A stretch of DNA of 11,286 nt from SIG607 sp045533195 (GTDB taxonomy: Bacteria > Bacillota > Clostridia > Oscillospirales > Acutalibacteraceae), in contig JAZSHI010000035.1 of the NCBI GenBank assembly GCA_045533195.1, positions 1 to 11,286 on the forward strand, given 5' to 3'. The notes beneath the pieces were generated by a model. It did no database searches. It was not told the origin of the DNA and worked only from the letters and a program-made list of their open reading frames with translations. This document shows, in pieces, positions 1 to 7,026 of this stretch; position 1 is the first letter of the stretch; each line of letters begins with the position of its first letter. Made by a program: the position numbers and the translations under genes.

Positions 1-27
1 GAATAACTTTACGTAAGGGTTTTGCAG

Positions 28-807
28 ATGAGAAATAATGAAAAAGAAATAAACAGAGAAAATAACGACCTCTTAATCGGCAGAAATGCGGTGCTTGAGG
101 CAATTAATTCAGGCAGAACAATCGACACTCTTTTTGTGGCAAAAGGTGAAAGAGGCGGTTCTGTTTCTTCTATTTTGCGTGCTTGCAAGGATAAAGGTGT
201 CGTAATCAAGGAAGTAGACGTAAAAAAACTTGATTTTATGTGTTTTAATGCAAATCATCAGGGCGTGGCTGCAAAGTGTGCGGTGAAAGAATATTCAAGC
301 GTTGATGATATTTTCCGCCTTGCTGAAGAGAGAGGCGAAGCCCCGTTTATTATAATCTGCGATGAACTTGAAGACCCGCATAATTTAGGAGCGATAATCA
401 GAACGGCAGAAGTTGCAGGTGCTCACGGAATTATTATTCCCAAAAGAAGAAGCGCTTCCCTTAATACTACCGTTGCAAAATCAGCAAGCGGTGCGCTGGA
501 ATATATGCCGGTTGCAAGGGTTACAAACATTGCCAACGAAATTGAAAGGCTTAAAGAAAAAGGAATATGGGTATTCGGCGCAGATATGGAGGGCAAAGAT
601 TACACCTATTTCGATTATAACATTCCCTGCGCCATAGTTATCGGAAACGAAGGCAAAGGAATAGGTACTTTAGTTTCCAAAAAATGCGACGAAATGATAA
701 GTCTTCCCATGTTCGGTAAGATTAATTCCCTTAATGCCTCTGTTGCTGCAGGCGTACTTATGTACGAGGTTGTCAGAAAAAGAAGCATTAAATCGGGAGG
801 TGCTTAA
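28..807 (+). CDS. rlmB: 23S rRNA (guanosine-2'-O-)-methyltransferase RlmB (TrmH family, group 3)
   Basis: SPOUT-class, SAM-dependent 2'-O-ribose methyltransferase. RlmB acts in the cytoplasm on a 23S rRNA guanosine of the peptidyl-transferase loop (G2251 in E. coli numbering). At 259 aa it has the family's usual length. Residues about 16-88 form the L7Ae-like substrate-binding domain, opening with LIGRNAVLEAI. The SPOUT domain follows with motif 1 NLGAIIRTAE (119-128, including Arg125), motif 2 IVIGNEGKG (203-211, Glu208) and motif 3 SLNASVAAGVLMYE (234-247, Asn236), the knot that binds SAM. I start at ATG 28 because AAGGG at 15-19 lies 8 nt upstream; a TTG two codons earlier (22) is also in frame but too close to that site. 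The stop abuts the next gene, suggesting one transcript. Other TrmH paralogues (TrmH, SpoU-like) are possible, but the N-terminal domain favours RlmB. Confidence 0.93.
   Translation: MRNNEKEINRENNDLLIGRNAVLEAINSGRTIDTLFVAKGERGGSVSSILRACKDKGVVIKEVDVKKLDFMCFNANHQGVAAKCAVKEYSSVDDIFRLAEERGEAPFIIICDELEDPHNLGAIIRTAEVAGAHGIIIPKRRSASLNTTVAKSASGALEYMPVARVTNIANEIERLKEKGIWVFGADMEGKDYTYFDYNIPCAIVIGNEGKGIGTLVSKKCDEMISLPMFGKINSLNASVAAGVLMYEVVRKRSIKSGGA
796..802 (+). promoter_or_regulatory. Shine-Dalgarno site inside the rlmB 3' end
   Basis: GGAGGTG is a near-perfect anti-16S match lying entirely within the last codons of rlmB, 5 nt before the ATG at 808. The rlmB stop codon (805-807) directly abuts that ATG, so ribosomes finishing rlmB are placed on the next start. 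This supports translational coupling and fixes the start of the downstream gene. Confidence 0.8.
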
Positions 808-3321
808 ATGGGATATTTCAAAAAAAATAAGGACCTTGATGACGATTTCTCGGTTTTTGATGATGATTTATATAAAAGCGCAAAAAAGGCTGCCGAAAAT
901 CTTCCTAAATCCCATTCACTAACTAAAGATGAAATAATCGGCAACGAAGGGGAGAAAAGCATTTCGGGTAAAAACGAAAATCCCCTTGAAGCGCTTCGGG
1001 AAAGAATGCTTAAAAAAAGCGAATCGACACCCAAAGAAGAGGCTGTTATTTCCTCATTTAATATTGACGACAGCTTTTTAAGCGAAGAAACTATGGAAGT
1101 TTCGTCATCTGACATTGAAGAAACAAAAGAAGAAATCAATGAAGTTTTAACGCAAAATCAAAAAGAAGAAGCTAATGAAAAGGCAAATGAAGAAAGCCTT
1201 CTCGAAAATTGTCTGCCCTTTATAATGGACGGCAACAACGGAGAATTTTTGCCCGACGACAAACCCGTTTATACCCTTGACAGCGTAGCCTCTATTTTAG
1301 GGCTTGAAGAAGAAAAGAAAGAAGAAGAGGTTGAGCGTCCAAAAGTTAAAGAAACCGAAGAGAACGACATTACAATGGTATTTTCTGCCATTAAAGAAAG
1401 CGAAAGCGTTCCCGATATTTCCGACATTGATAACTTTGCAAAAACCTCTCCCACTCAGGTTATTTCCTTTACAGGCACTATGCCTGTGGTTATTCCCGAC
1501 GAAATGATAAGTTCTACCAAAGAGGTAAACCTTCCTGATGAAATAACCGAAATTGTCCGACCTAACGTTCTTTCAATGAGCGAACAAACGGTAGAGGAAG
1601 AGTACAGCGCGTTTACCCCTGAGTTCGAATATAAAGAAATCCGCGACAAAAAGAAGATTAAAGGCATTCTTTTAAACAAAAGACGCAAACGCTTTTTAAG
1701 CTTTTTGGGCACCCTATTCGCCTTTTTGCTTATAGGATTTTTCTCACTCCCGATTTTTTCGGATATGAAGCTTTCATTTAGCGTCACCCTTGCGGTTTTT
1801 TCATCAATTTCCTTTCTTTTAGCTTTGATACTGAATGCAGATATATTCATTTTTTTAAAAACACTTTTCAGTAATCGAACCTCTGCCGAGGCAGGTATAG
1901 CCCTTTCGGTTATATTCTCTTTTGTTTTAATTATTCTGTCCTTCATAAAAGAACTTCACGGCGGTATTTATTATGCAGCCACACTGCTGACTACTTTATC
2001 CCTTGTTTTCCGCTCGTATTTTGCTTTCAGCAGAAGTCATTATATCTATAAAAACTTTATAAAAATAAGCAGCGATATCAAAAAATACGGTGTTACTCTT
2101 ATTGACGATGCGCCAACCACCTTTGCAATGGCAAGAAACGCTATTGACGGTGACGTGCTTATTGCCGCTCCCCGTCCTATAAAAAACGTTACAGACTTTG
2201 TAAAAAACAGTACCTTTGACGTTGATTTTGACGGCAGAGCAAAGCTTATCTTTTATATCGGTCTTATTTTTGCTTTACTTTCGGGCGTAGCTTTCGGTTT
2301 TTACCGAGATGATTTTATGTCAGGCGTACTCACGGTTTGCGCATTTTCTTCACTTTTTGCGCCCCTTACCACCCTTGCCTGTTCCATAATGCCCTTAAGC
2401 AGCGCAGAAAAACATCTTAGCCGTTACGGTGCGGTGCTTACTTCACTGAGAAGCGCAAAGCAAATTGAACAGGCAAATGCCTGTGTAATCGACTGTCACG
2501 CCCTTTTCCCAAAGGGAACCATAAAACTTCGCGATATGAAGGTTATAAATGAAAACAACCTTGAAGAGACCATAGCCTGTGCCTGTGCAATTACCGAAAC
2601 GGCAAACAGTCCTTTAGCTCCCATTTTCAGAAACATAATGGAAACCAACAAAGCGGTTAAAATTCCCGTTGCCGACTCCATTAAATATGAAGACCGACTG
2701 GGTATTGCAGGATGGGTAGGCAACAAACGTATTTATATAGGCAATCGCGCCTTAATGCTCGCCCACGAAATCAAGGTGCCCGATGCCGAAAATGACAAAA
2801 AGCTTATGCGTGACGGATATTTTCCCGTTTACGTAGCCTTAGATTCAAAAATCTGCGCTTTACTGGTTCTTAAATACGTTCCTAATCAGGATATTGCAAA
2901 GGAACTTGACCGAATAAGCGCTATGGGACTTACAATTTTAATAAACAACTGCGACCAGAATATAAGCGAAGAAATGATATGCGATTATTTTGACCTGTAT
3001 TCCGATTCGGTTAAAATAATGAGTTCAAGCGGTGTGCATATGTATAGAAATGCCGCAAACTTCGAGGAAAATATGAATGCAGGAGCTGTAATCAGAAGCG
3101 GCGCGGCAGGTATGGCGGCAACCGTTTACGCGGCAAACCGAGTTAAAAAATCAAATGCGCTTTTGCAGATTTGCCATATGCTTTCTATTGTTCTCGGCGT
3201 CATTCTTTTCTGCTACGTAATTTTCGGAAATCCTACCTACGTTAATCTTGTTTACGTAGCCCTTTATCAGATTATCTGCTTTGTTATAAGCTCTATAGCA
3301 TTTTTATTTACCAAACCGTAA
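808..3321 (+). CDS. Degenerate P1B-type ATPase-like membrane protein with long acidic N-terminal tail
   Basis: 837-aa protein without a name I recognise. Residues 1-280 are low-complexity and acidic (about 70 Asp/Glu against 30 Lys/Arg by my count), then a basic stretch (281-295). Eight hydrophobic segments follow at about 297-317, 324-345, 361-381, 386-405, 480-500, 505-530, 790-808 and 811-833. With soluble stretches at about 410-475 and 531-785, this is the P1B heavy-metal ATPase layout. The soluble core shows family remnants: ETANSPLAPIF (597-607) in place of the SEHPLA region, and YEDRLGIAGWVG then RIYIGN (627-646) in the nucleotide-binding domain. Catalytic motifs are lost: DKTGT is DCHAL at Asp562, TGE is absent from the actuator domain, the membrane CPC site appears as APL (518-520), and TGD and GDGxND are unrecognisable. 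Ion pumping is therefore unlikely; a sensor, scaffold or regulatory role is inference. The frame is intact, arguing against a decaying pseudogene. Confidence 0.7.
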   Translation: MGYFKKNKDLDDDFSVFDDDLYKSAKKAAENLPKSHSLTKDEIIGNEGEKSISGKNENPLEALRERMLKKSESTPKEEAVISSFNIDDSFLSEETMEVSSSDIEETKEEINEVLTQNQKEEANEKANEESLLENCLPFIMDGNNGEFLPDDKPVYTLDSVASILGLEEEKKEEEVERPKVKETEENDITMVFSAIKESESVPDISDIDNFAKTSPTQVISFTGTMPVVIPDEMISSTKEVNLPDEITEIVRPNVLSMSEQTVEEEYSAFTPEFEYKEIRDKKKIKGILLNKRRKRFLSFLGTLFAFLLIGFFSLPIFSDMKLSFSVTLAVFSSISFLLALILNADIFIFLKTLFSNRTSAEAGIALSVIFSFVLIILSFIKELHGGIYYAATLLTTLSLVFRSYFAFSRSHYIYKNFIKISSDIKKYGVTLIDDAPTTFAMARNAIDGDVLIAAPRPIKNVTDFVKNSTFDVDFDGRAKLIFYIGLIFALLSGVAFGFYRDDFMSGVLTVCAFSSLFAPLTTLACSIMPLSSAEKHLSRYGAVLTSLRSAKQIEQANACVIDCHALFPKGTIKLRDMKVINENNLEETIACACAITETANSPLAPIFRNIMETNKAVKIPVADSIKYEDRLGIAGWVGNKRIYIGNRALMLAHEIKVPDAENDKKLMRDGYFPVYVALDSKICALLVLKYVPNQDIAKELDRISAMGLTILINNCDQNISEEMICDYFDLYSDSVKIMSSSGVHMYRNAANFEENMNAGAVIRSGAAGMAATVYAANRVKKSNALLQICHMLSIVLGVILFCYVIFGNPTYVNLVYVALYQIICFVISSIAFLFTKP

Positions 3322-3349
3322 TTAGCATTTTTTCACAGGAGACGATAAT

Positions 3350-5278
3350 ATGAACAAAAAATTCTACATCACTACGGCTATCGCCTATACTTCCCGTAAG
3401 CCACATATCGGAAACGCTTACGATATAGTTTTGGCTGACGCCATAGCAAGACACAAAAAAAGTCAGGGGTACGAAGTTTTCCTTATGACAGGTTCCGATG
3501 AGCACGGACAGAAAATAGAAGAATATGCAAAGGCAAAGGGCATTGAGCCTAAGGCATACGTGGATGACATTTCTACCCAAATCAAAGCTGTATGGGATAG
3601 CCTTGACACCCAGTATGATAAATTTATCCGCACCACCGATGCCGACCACGAAGCTACCGTTAAAAAGATTTTCAAAAAACTTTATGAACAGGGCGATATT
3701 TATAAAGGCTCTTATGAAGGAAAATACTGTGTTCCCTGCGAGTCCTTCTTTACCGCTTCACAGCTTAAAGACGGCAAATGTCCCGACTGCGGCAGAGACG
3801 TAATTGACTCTAAAGAAGAAGCATACTTCCTGAAACTCAGCAAATACGCTGACCGTCTTGTAAAATATTATGACGAAAATCCCGATTTCTTTATGCCCGC
3901 TTCCAGAAAAGCAGAAATGGTTAATAACTTTATAAAACCGGGACTTACCGACCTTTGCGTTTCCCGTTCCTCATTCAAGTGGGGCGTACCCGTTGATTTT
4001 GACGATAAGCACGTTATTTACGTATGGATTGACGCGCTTTCAAACTATATCACCGGTATCGGCTATGATACCGAAAATCCCAGCGAACAATATAAAAAGC
4101 TCTGGCCTGCCGACCTACACGTTATCGGTAAGGATATTGTTCGTTTCCATACTATTTATTGGCCAATTATACTTATGGCACTGGGTGAGCCTTTGCCAAA
4201 GCAGGTACTCGGTCATCCTTGGGTACTGTTCGGTGAAGACAAAATGAGTAAATCAAAGGGAAATGTTATTTATGCTGATGAGCTTTCCGCACGTTTCGGA
4301 AGCGATGCCGTAAGATACTATCTCTTAAGCGAGGTTCCCTTTGCTCAGGACGGCAACATTACCTATGAAGCATTTATTGCTAAGTTTAATACCGACCTTG
4401 CAAATACACTCGGTAATCTTGTTAACAGAAGTATTGCTATGACCAACAAGTACTTTGAAGGCAAGGTAACAAACGGCGGCGAAAAAGAGGCTATTGATGA
4501 TGAGCTCTTTAACGTTTCTAAAGAAACCATTGAAAAGTTTAATAAGCAGTTCGACTCTTATCATACAGCCGACGCTTGTGAAACCGTAATGGAACTTGCA
4601 CGTCGCTGTAACAAGTACATTGATGAAACTATACCTTGGGCACTTGCTAAGGATGAAAGCAAAAAGGCTCGTCTTGAAGCCGTAATGTTTAATTTGCTTG
4701 AAAACATCAGACTTTTATCGGTTCTTTTAGAACCCATTATGCCTAAATGCGCTAAAGAAATAAGAGCACAGCTAAAATGCGATAACAAAGAGCTTTTAAT
4801 AAATGCAGTTGAAGGCTTTGCCGTTGGTACTCCTTCTCCCCTTTTCTCCCGTCTTGATGCCGATAAGATAATTGAGGAACTCACAAAAGAAATGGAAGAA
4901 AAAATGAAGGCGGCAAAGGCTGAAAACGATGCTGTTAACACCGTTTCTCTTGCACAAATCGGCATTGAAGATTTTATGAAGGTTGAGCTTAAAACCGCAA
5001 AAATTCTTGAATGTGAGCCCGTTAAAAAGGCAAAGAAGCTTTTAAAGCTTACCCTTGATGACGGCAGCGGTACTCCAAGAACCGTTGCAAGCGGTATTGC
5101 AAAATGGTATAAACCTGAGGATCTGATAGGTCATACCGTTATTTTGGTTTCAAATCTTAAACCCGCCGTACTTTGCGGTGTTGAATCTCAGGGTATGATT
5201 CTTGCAGCCGACATAGATGAAGAGAATGTCAAGGTTATTTTTGCCGATGATATTCCTAAGGGCAGTAAAATAAGATGA
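3350..5278 (+). CDS. metG: Methionyl-tRNA synthetase with C-terminal tRNA-binding domain
   Basis: Charges tRNA-Met and initiator tRNA with methionine in the cytoplasm, a class I aminoacyl-tRNA synthetase. The Rossmann fold carries the HIGH motif as HIGN (19-22) and KMSKS at 298-302. Between them is a single Cys4 zinc knuckle (CVPC at 127-130, CPDC at 144-147). VWIDAL (225-230) is also a family signature. Residues about 350-500 form the helical anticodon-binding domain. Residues 537-642 are an EMAPII/Arc1p-like OB-fold tRNA-binding domain, giving the full-length 642-aa bacterial form that dimerises through this domain. AGGAG at 3337-3341 lies 8 nt before the ATG. The gene is 28 nt after the ATPase-like gene and overlaps tatD by 4 nt. 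I see no T-box or other leader upstream, consistent with expression from an operon promoter. Confidence 0.97.
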   Translation: MNKKFYITTAIAYTSRKPHIGNAYDIVLADAIARHKKSQGYEVFLMTGSDEHGQKIEEYAKAKGIEPKAYVDDISTQIKAVWDSLDTQYDKFIRTTDADHEATVKKIFKKLYEQGDIYKGSYEGKYCVPCESFFTASQLKDGKCPDCGRDVIDSKEEAYFLKLSKYADRLVKYYDENPDFFMPASRKAEMVNNFIKPGLTDLCVSRSSFKWGVPVDFDDKHVIYVWIDALSNYITGIGYDTENPSEQYKKLWPADLHVIGKDIVRFHTIYWPIILMALGEPLPKQVLGHPWVLFGEDKMSKSKGNVIYADELSARFGSDAVRYYLLSEVPFAQDGNITYEAFIAKFNTDLANTLGNLVNRSIAMTNKYFEGKVTNGGEKEAIDDELFNVSKETIEKFNKQFDSYHTADACETVMELARRCNKYIDETIPWALAKDESKKARLEAVMFNLLENIRLLSVLLEPIMPKCAKEIRAQLKCDNKELLINAVEGFAVGTPSPLFSRLDADKIIEELTKEMEEKMKAAKAENDAVNTVSLAQIGIEDFMKVELKTAKILECEPVKKAKKLLKLTLDDGSGTPRTVASGIAKWYKPEDLIGHTVILVSNLKPAVLCGVESQGMILAADIDEENVKVIFADDIPKGSKIR

Positions 5279-6027
5279 TTTTTGACACTCACGCTCATTA
5301 TACCGACGAACAGTTTGGTGACAGAGACTCTCTCCTTGACCGTTTGAAAGGGGAGGAAAACGTCAGCGAAATCATTACCTGCGGTACCGATATAAAATCA
5401 AGTATAGAGTCTATTGGTTTAGCCCAAAAGTATCCCTTCGTTTATGCAGCTGTTGGCTTTCACCCAGAAGAGCTTACAAGAACCGACGTTGATATTGCCG
5501 CCCTTAAAAAGCTTATAAACGAAAGGGTTGTAGCTATAGGCGAAATCGGTCTTGACTATTACTGGAACAAGGAAAACAAGGAAAAGCAAAAAGACGGCTT
5601 TATAAAACAGATTCTTTTGTCAAAGGAGCTTTCCCTCCCCGTAATAGTGCACGACAGAGAAGCCCACGGTGATACCCTTGAAATTTTAAAGGAATATAAA
5701 CCAAAGGGTGTTCTGCACTGTTTTTCGGGAAGCACGGAAATGGCAAAAGAAATTATAAAAATGGGTATGTATATCGGTGTAGGCGGTGTGATTACCTTTA
5801 AAAATGCAAAAAATCTGCCTGAAGTGGTATATAATACCCCCCTTGACAGAATTTTACTTGAAACCGACGCTCCATATCTTGCGCCTGTTCCCTTTCGTTC
5901 AAAGCGTAACGATTCTTCCCTTATTCCCTATATTGCCGAAAAAATCGGTGATATAAAGGGCAAAAGCAAAGAAGAAATTTTAAAAATTACCAAAGAAAAT
6001 GCCTATAGGCTATTTCTGAAAAAATGA
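5275..6027 (+). CDS. tatD: TatD-family metal-dependent hydrolase/DNase
   Basis: Amidohydrolase-superfamily TIM-barrel enzyme of the TatD/YcfH/YabD group. Characterised members are 3'-5' exonucleases on single-stranded DNA or RNA; the physiological substrate here cannot be read from sequence. At 250 aa it has the usual length. Metal ligands are all visible: the HxH pair at His6/His8 (DTHAH), Glu90 (AIGEIGLDYY), His126 (VIVHDR), His148 (VLHCFSGS) and Asp198 (LETDAPYLAP). GFHPEE (61-66) is also typical. The ATG overlaps the metG stop as ATGA, so translation is probably coupled. The metG-tatD order is the classical Firmicutes arrangement (metG-yabD in B. subtilis), but the rnmV/ksgA genes that often follow are absent here. 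Assigning it to the YcfH/YabD type rather than another TatD paralogue rests on this context. Confidence 0.94.
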   Translation: MIFDTHAHYTDEQFGDRDSLLDRLKGEENVSEIITCGTDIKSSIESIGLAQKYPFVYAAVGFHPEELTRTDVDIAALKKLINERVVAIGEIGLDYYWNKENKEKQKDGFIKQILLSKELSLPVIVHDREAHGDTLEILKEYKPKGVLHCFSGSTEMAKEIIKMGMYIGVGGVITFKNAKNLPEVVYNTPLDRILLETDAPYLAPVPFRSKRNDSSLIPYIAEKIGDIKGKSKEEILKITKENAYRLFLKK

Positions 6028-6034
6028 ATATCCT

Positions 6035-6078
6035 CCCGCTTTCTGCTAAAACTATTTATGAAAGCGGGGTGATTTTTT
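6035..6078 (+). terminator. Hairpin plus T-run between tatD and the small ORF, overlapping its SD
   Basis: A perfect 9-bp inverted repeat (CCCGCTTTC at 6035-6043, GAAAGCGGG at 6060-6068) encloses a 16-nt loop. GTGA and six Ts (6073-6078) follow, then the ATG of the small ORF at 6079. It resembles an intrinsic terminator for the rlmB-tatD operon, although the loop is long and a 4-nt GTGA spacer precedes the T-run. The 3' arm contains the first three Gs of the small gene's SD (GGGGTGA, 6066-6072), so the same structure could mask that site. Either role, or both, is inference from sequence. Confidence 0.5.
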
Positions 6079-6246
6079 ATGTCAGACAATAACAGACAGT
6101 ATGACAATAACCAGAACAAACAAAACCAGAATAACAATCAGAATAAAAACGACCAGAATAAGAACAACCAGAACAGAAACGATCAGAACAAAAACGATCA
6201 GAACAAAAATAATCAGAACAAGAACGACCAGAACAAAAACAACTAA
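6079..6246 (+). CDS. 55-aa Asn/Gln-rich pentapeptide-repeat microprotein of unknown function
   Basis: I do not recognise a named family. ATG is preceded by GGGGTGA (6066-6072) with 6 nt spacing and the frame ends at TAA 6244-6246. The 55 residues comprise 26 Asn, 11 Gln, 7 Lys, 6 Asp, 2 Arg and single Met, Ser and Tyr; there is no aliphatic residue beyond the initiator Met and no cysteine. After a 20-residue lead (starting MSDNNRQYDNNQ), residues 21-55 are seven uninterrupted QN[K/R]N[D/N] pentads. Such a chain should be disordered and highly soluble, with no signal peptide or membrane segment. A good RBS before and an efficient terminator just after support a real gene, and codons vary between repeats while the peptide is kept. 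Lys/Arg and Asp partly balance charge. Function is unknown; slippage-driven expansion is likely. Confidence 0.65.
   Translation: MSDNNRQYDNNQNKQNQNNNQNKNDQNKNNQNRNDQNKNDQNKNNQNKNDQNKNN
6139..6243 (+). repeat. Seven tandem 15-bp repeats encoding QNKND-type pentads
   Basis: Seven in-frame copies of a 15-bp unit (first copy CAGAATAAAAACGAC) run without spacers to the stop codon. Every copy starts CAGAA; differences are mostly synonymous (AAT/AAC, AAA/AAG, GAC/GAT) or D/N alternation in the fifth residue, with one K to R in copy 3. The order of the fifth residue is D,N,D,D,N,D,N. This is a coding minisatellite and could vary in copy number between strains. Confidence 0.9.
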
Positions 6247-6260
6247 TTGTTCAAAAAAAA

Positions 6261-6289
6261 GCTCCGCAGAAAAAATCTGCGGAGTTTTT
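6261..6289. terminator. Bidirectional intrinsic terminator between convergent gene sets
   Basis: Perfect 8-bp stem CTCCGCAG (6262-6269) / CTGCGGAG (6277-6284) with an A-rich 7-nt loop. On the plus strand five Ts follow (6285-6289), ending the small ORF transcript. On the minus strand the A-run at 6253-6260 gives eight Ts after one base, ending the ABC permease transcript. It sits 14 nt after the small ORF stop and 5 nt from the permease stop. Confidence 0.88.
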
Positions 6290-6294
6290 ACATT

Positions 6295-7026
6295 TTACTG
6301 TTTTTTCATTTGCCTTAAAAATAGAAATACTGCTATAAAGGTTATAACCAAAGCGTACCCAAACACCCACAAAAGATGCTCAAAAACGCCCTCAAAGGTT
6401 CCTTTAATAATTAAGCGCTCCATATCTACGGCGTGAACAAAGGGGAATAAATATGCTATTTTTTTAAAGGTTCCACCCACAAGGTCAAGATCAAACCAAA
6501 TCCCCGACAGCCACGCCGTAAGATTGGTAAGCAAAGCGCCGCAAATTCCGCCAACCTGTTTATCGTTTAATATGCTTCCGAAAAGAAGTCCCAAGGCTAT
6601 ATAAAGAAGTGAAACGGGAATCATAAAAATAACCGCATATAAAATATTAATGCTAATTTTAAGTCCTAAAATCACCGCCGCAATATAGCAGATTACGGTT
6701 TGTGCCACCGAAACGGGTAAAATCGGCAGAGTATATCCAAGAATAAAATCAACTGCTGTTAAAGGAGTTGTATATAATCGTGAAAAAAACGCGCTGTTTC
6801 GGTCTTTGGAAATTAGCGTAGCCGAAAACAGTGTCATAAAGGAAAGACCAAAAACGGTTATACCGGGGGTTAAATGTGCAATTTCAAAAAGCTCTACGGG
6901 AATATTAGCCTGAATTGCGCTCATAAGTAACAAAAGCACCAACGGGAAACCAAGACCGAAGATTAAATTAAGAGGGTCACGAATAATTTCCTTAAGATTT
7001 CTGTTTGCAAAGGTTAAGGTTCTCAT
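6295..7026 (-). CDS. ABC-2 type transporter permease
   Basis: 243-aa integral membrane subunit of an ABC-2 type exporter, pairing with the ATPase encoded just upstream. A short cytoplasmic N-terminus (TFANRNLKEIIRDPLNLI) leads into about six hydrophobic segments, roughly at residues 20-40, 53-72, 90-120, 126-150, 155-178 and 218-238. The stretch around 170-205, with WLSGIWFD and then FPFVHAVD before an amphipathic helix, is typical of DrrB/NodJ-like permeases. The ATG (minus strand 7026-7024) overlaps the ATPase stop by one base (TAATG) and has GGGGG about 8 nt upstream. The substrate cannot be read from sequence; drug, antimicrobial-peptide or lipid export are family possibilities, and the adjacent TetR gene favours export of a toxic small molecule. 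Confidence 0.88.
   Translation of the reverse strand: MRTLTFANRNLKEIIRDPLNLIFGLGFPLVLLLLMSAIQANIPVELFEIAHLTPGITVFGLSFMTLFSATLISKDRNSAFFSRLYTTPLTAVDFILGYTLPILPVSVAQTVICYIAAVILGLKISINILYAVIFMIPVSLLYIALGLLFGSILNDKQVGGICGALLTNLTAWLSGIWFDLDLVGGTFKKIAYLFPFVHAVDMERLIIKGTFEGVFEHLLWVFGYALVITFIAVFLFLRQMKKQ

Noticed and set aside
1..6. Possible 3' end of an upstream gene (GAA TAA at the window edge)
   Set aside because: Two codons are not enough to support a call, although tight spacing to rlmB would fit an operon.
1455..1946. 163-codon minus-strand open frame
   Set aside because: It lies wholly inside the plus-strand ATPase-like gene, lacks an RBS and resembles no family I know.
808..3321. Annotation as a working heavy-metal pump
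   Set aside because: DKTGT, TGE, TGD, GDGxND and CPC are all absent, so phosphorylation-driven transport is not supported despite the topology.
808..3321. Calling the ATPase-like gene a pseudogene
   Set aside because: The 837-codon frame is uninterrupted, has an excellent RBS and sits in a tight operon; motif loss alone does not show decay.
4561..4965. 134-codon minus-strand open frame inside metG
   Set aside because: Antisense shadow of a confidently identified gene, Ser/Ala-rich as expected from reversed codon bias.
6139..6243. Short regular repeats that might suggest a CRISPR array
   Set aside because: The 15-bp units are contiguous with no spacers and lie in frame inside a coding sequence.
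6101..6436. Plus-strand open frame of 111 codons rich in Thr, Arg and Ile
   Set aside because: It is a shifted reading of the Asn/Gln repeat, crosses the strong terminator at 6261-6289 and runs antisense into the ABC permease gene; no RBS.
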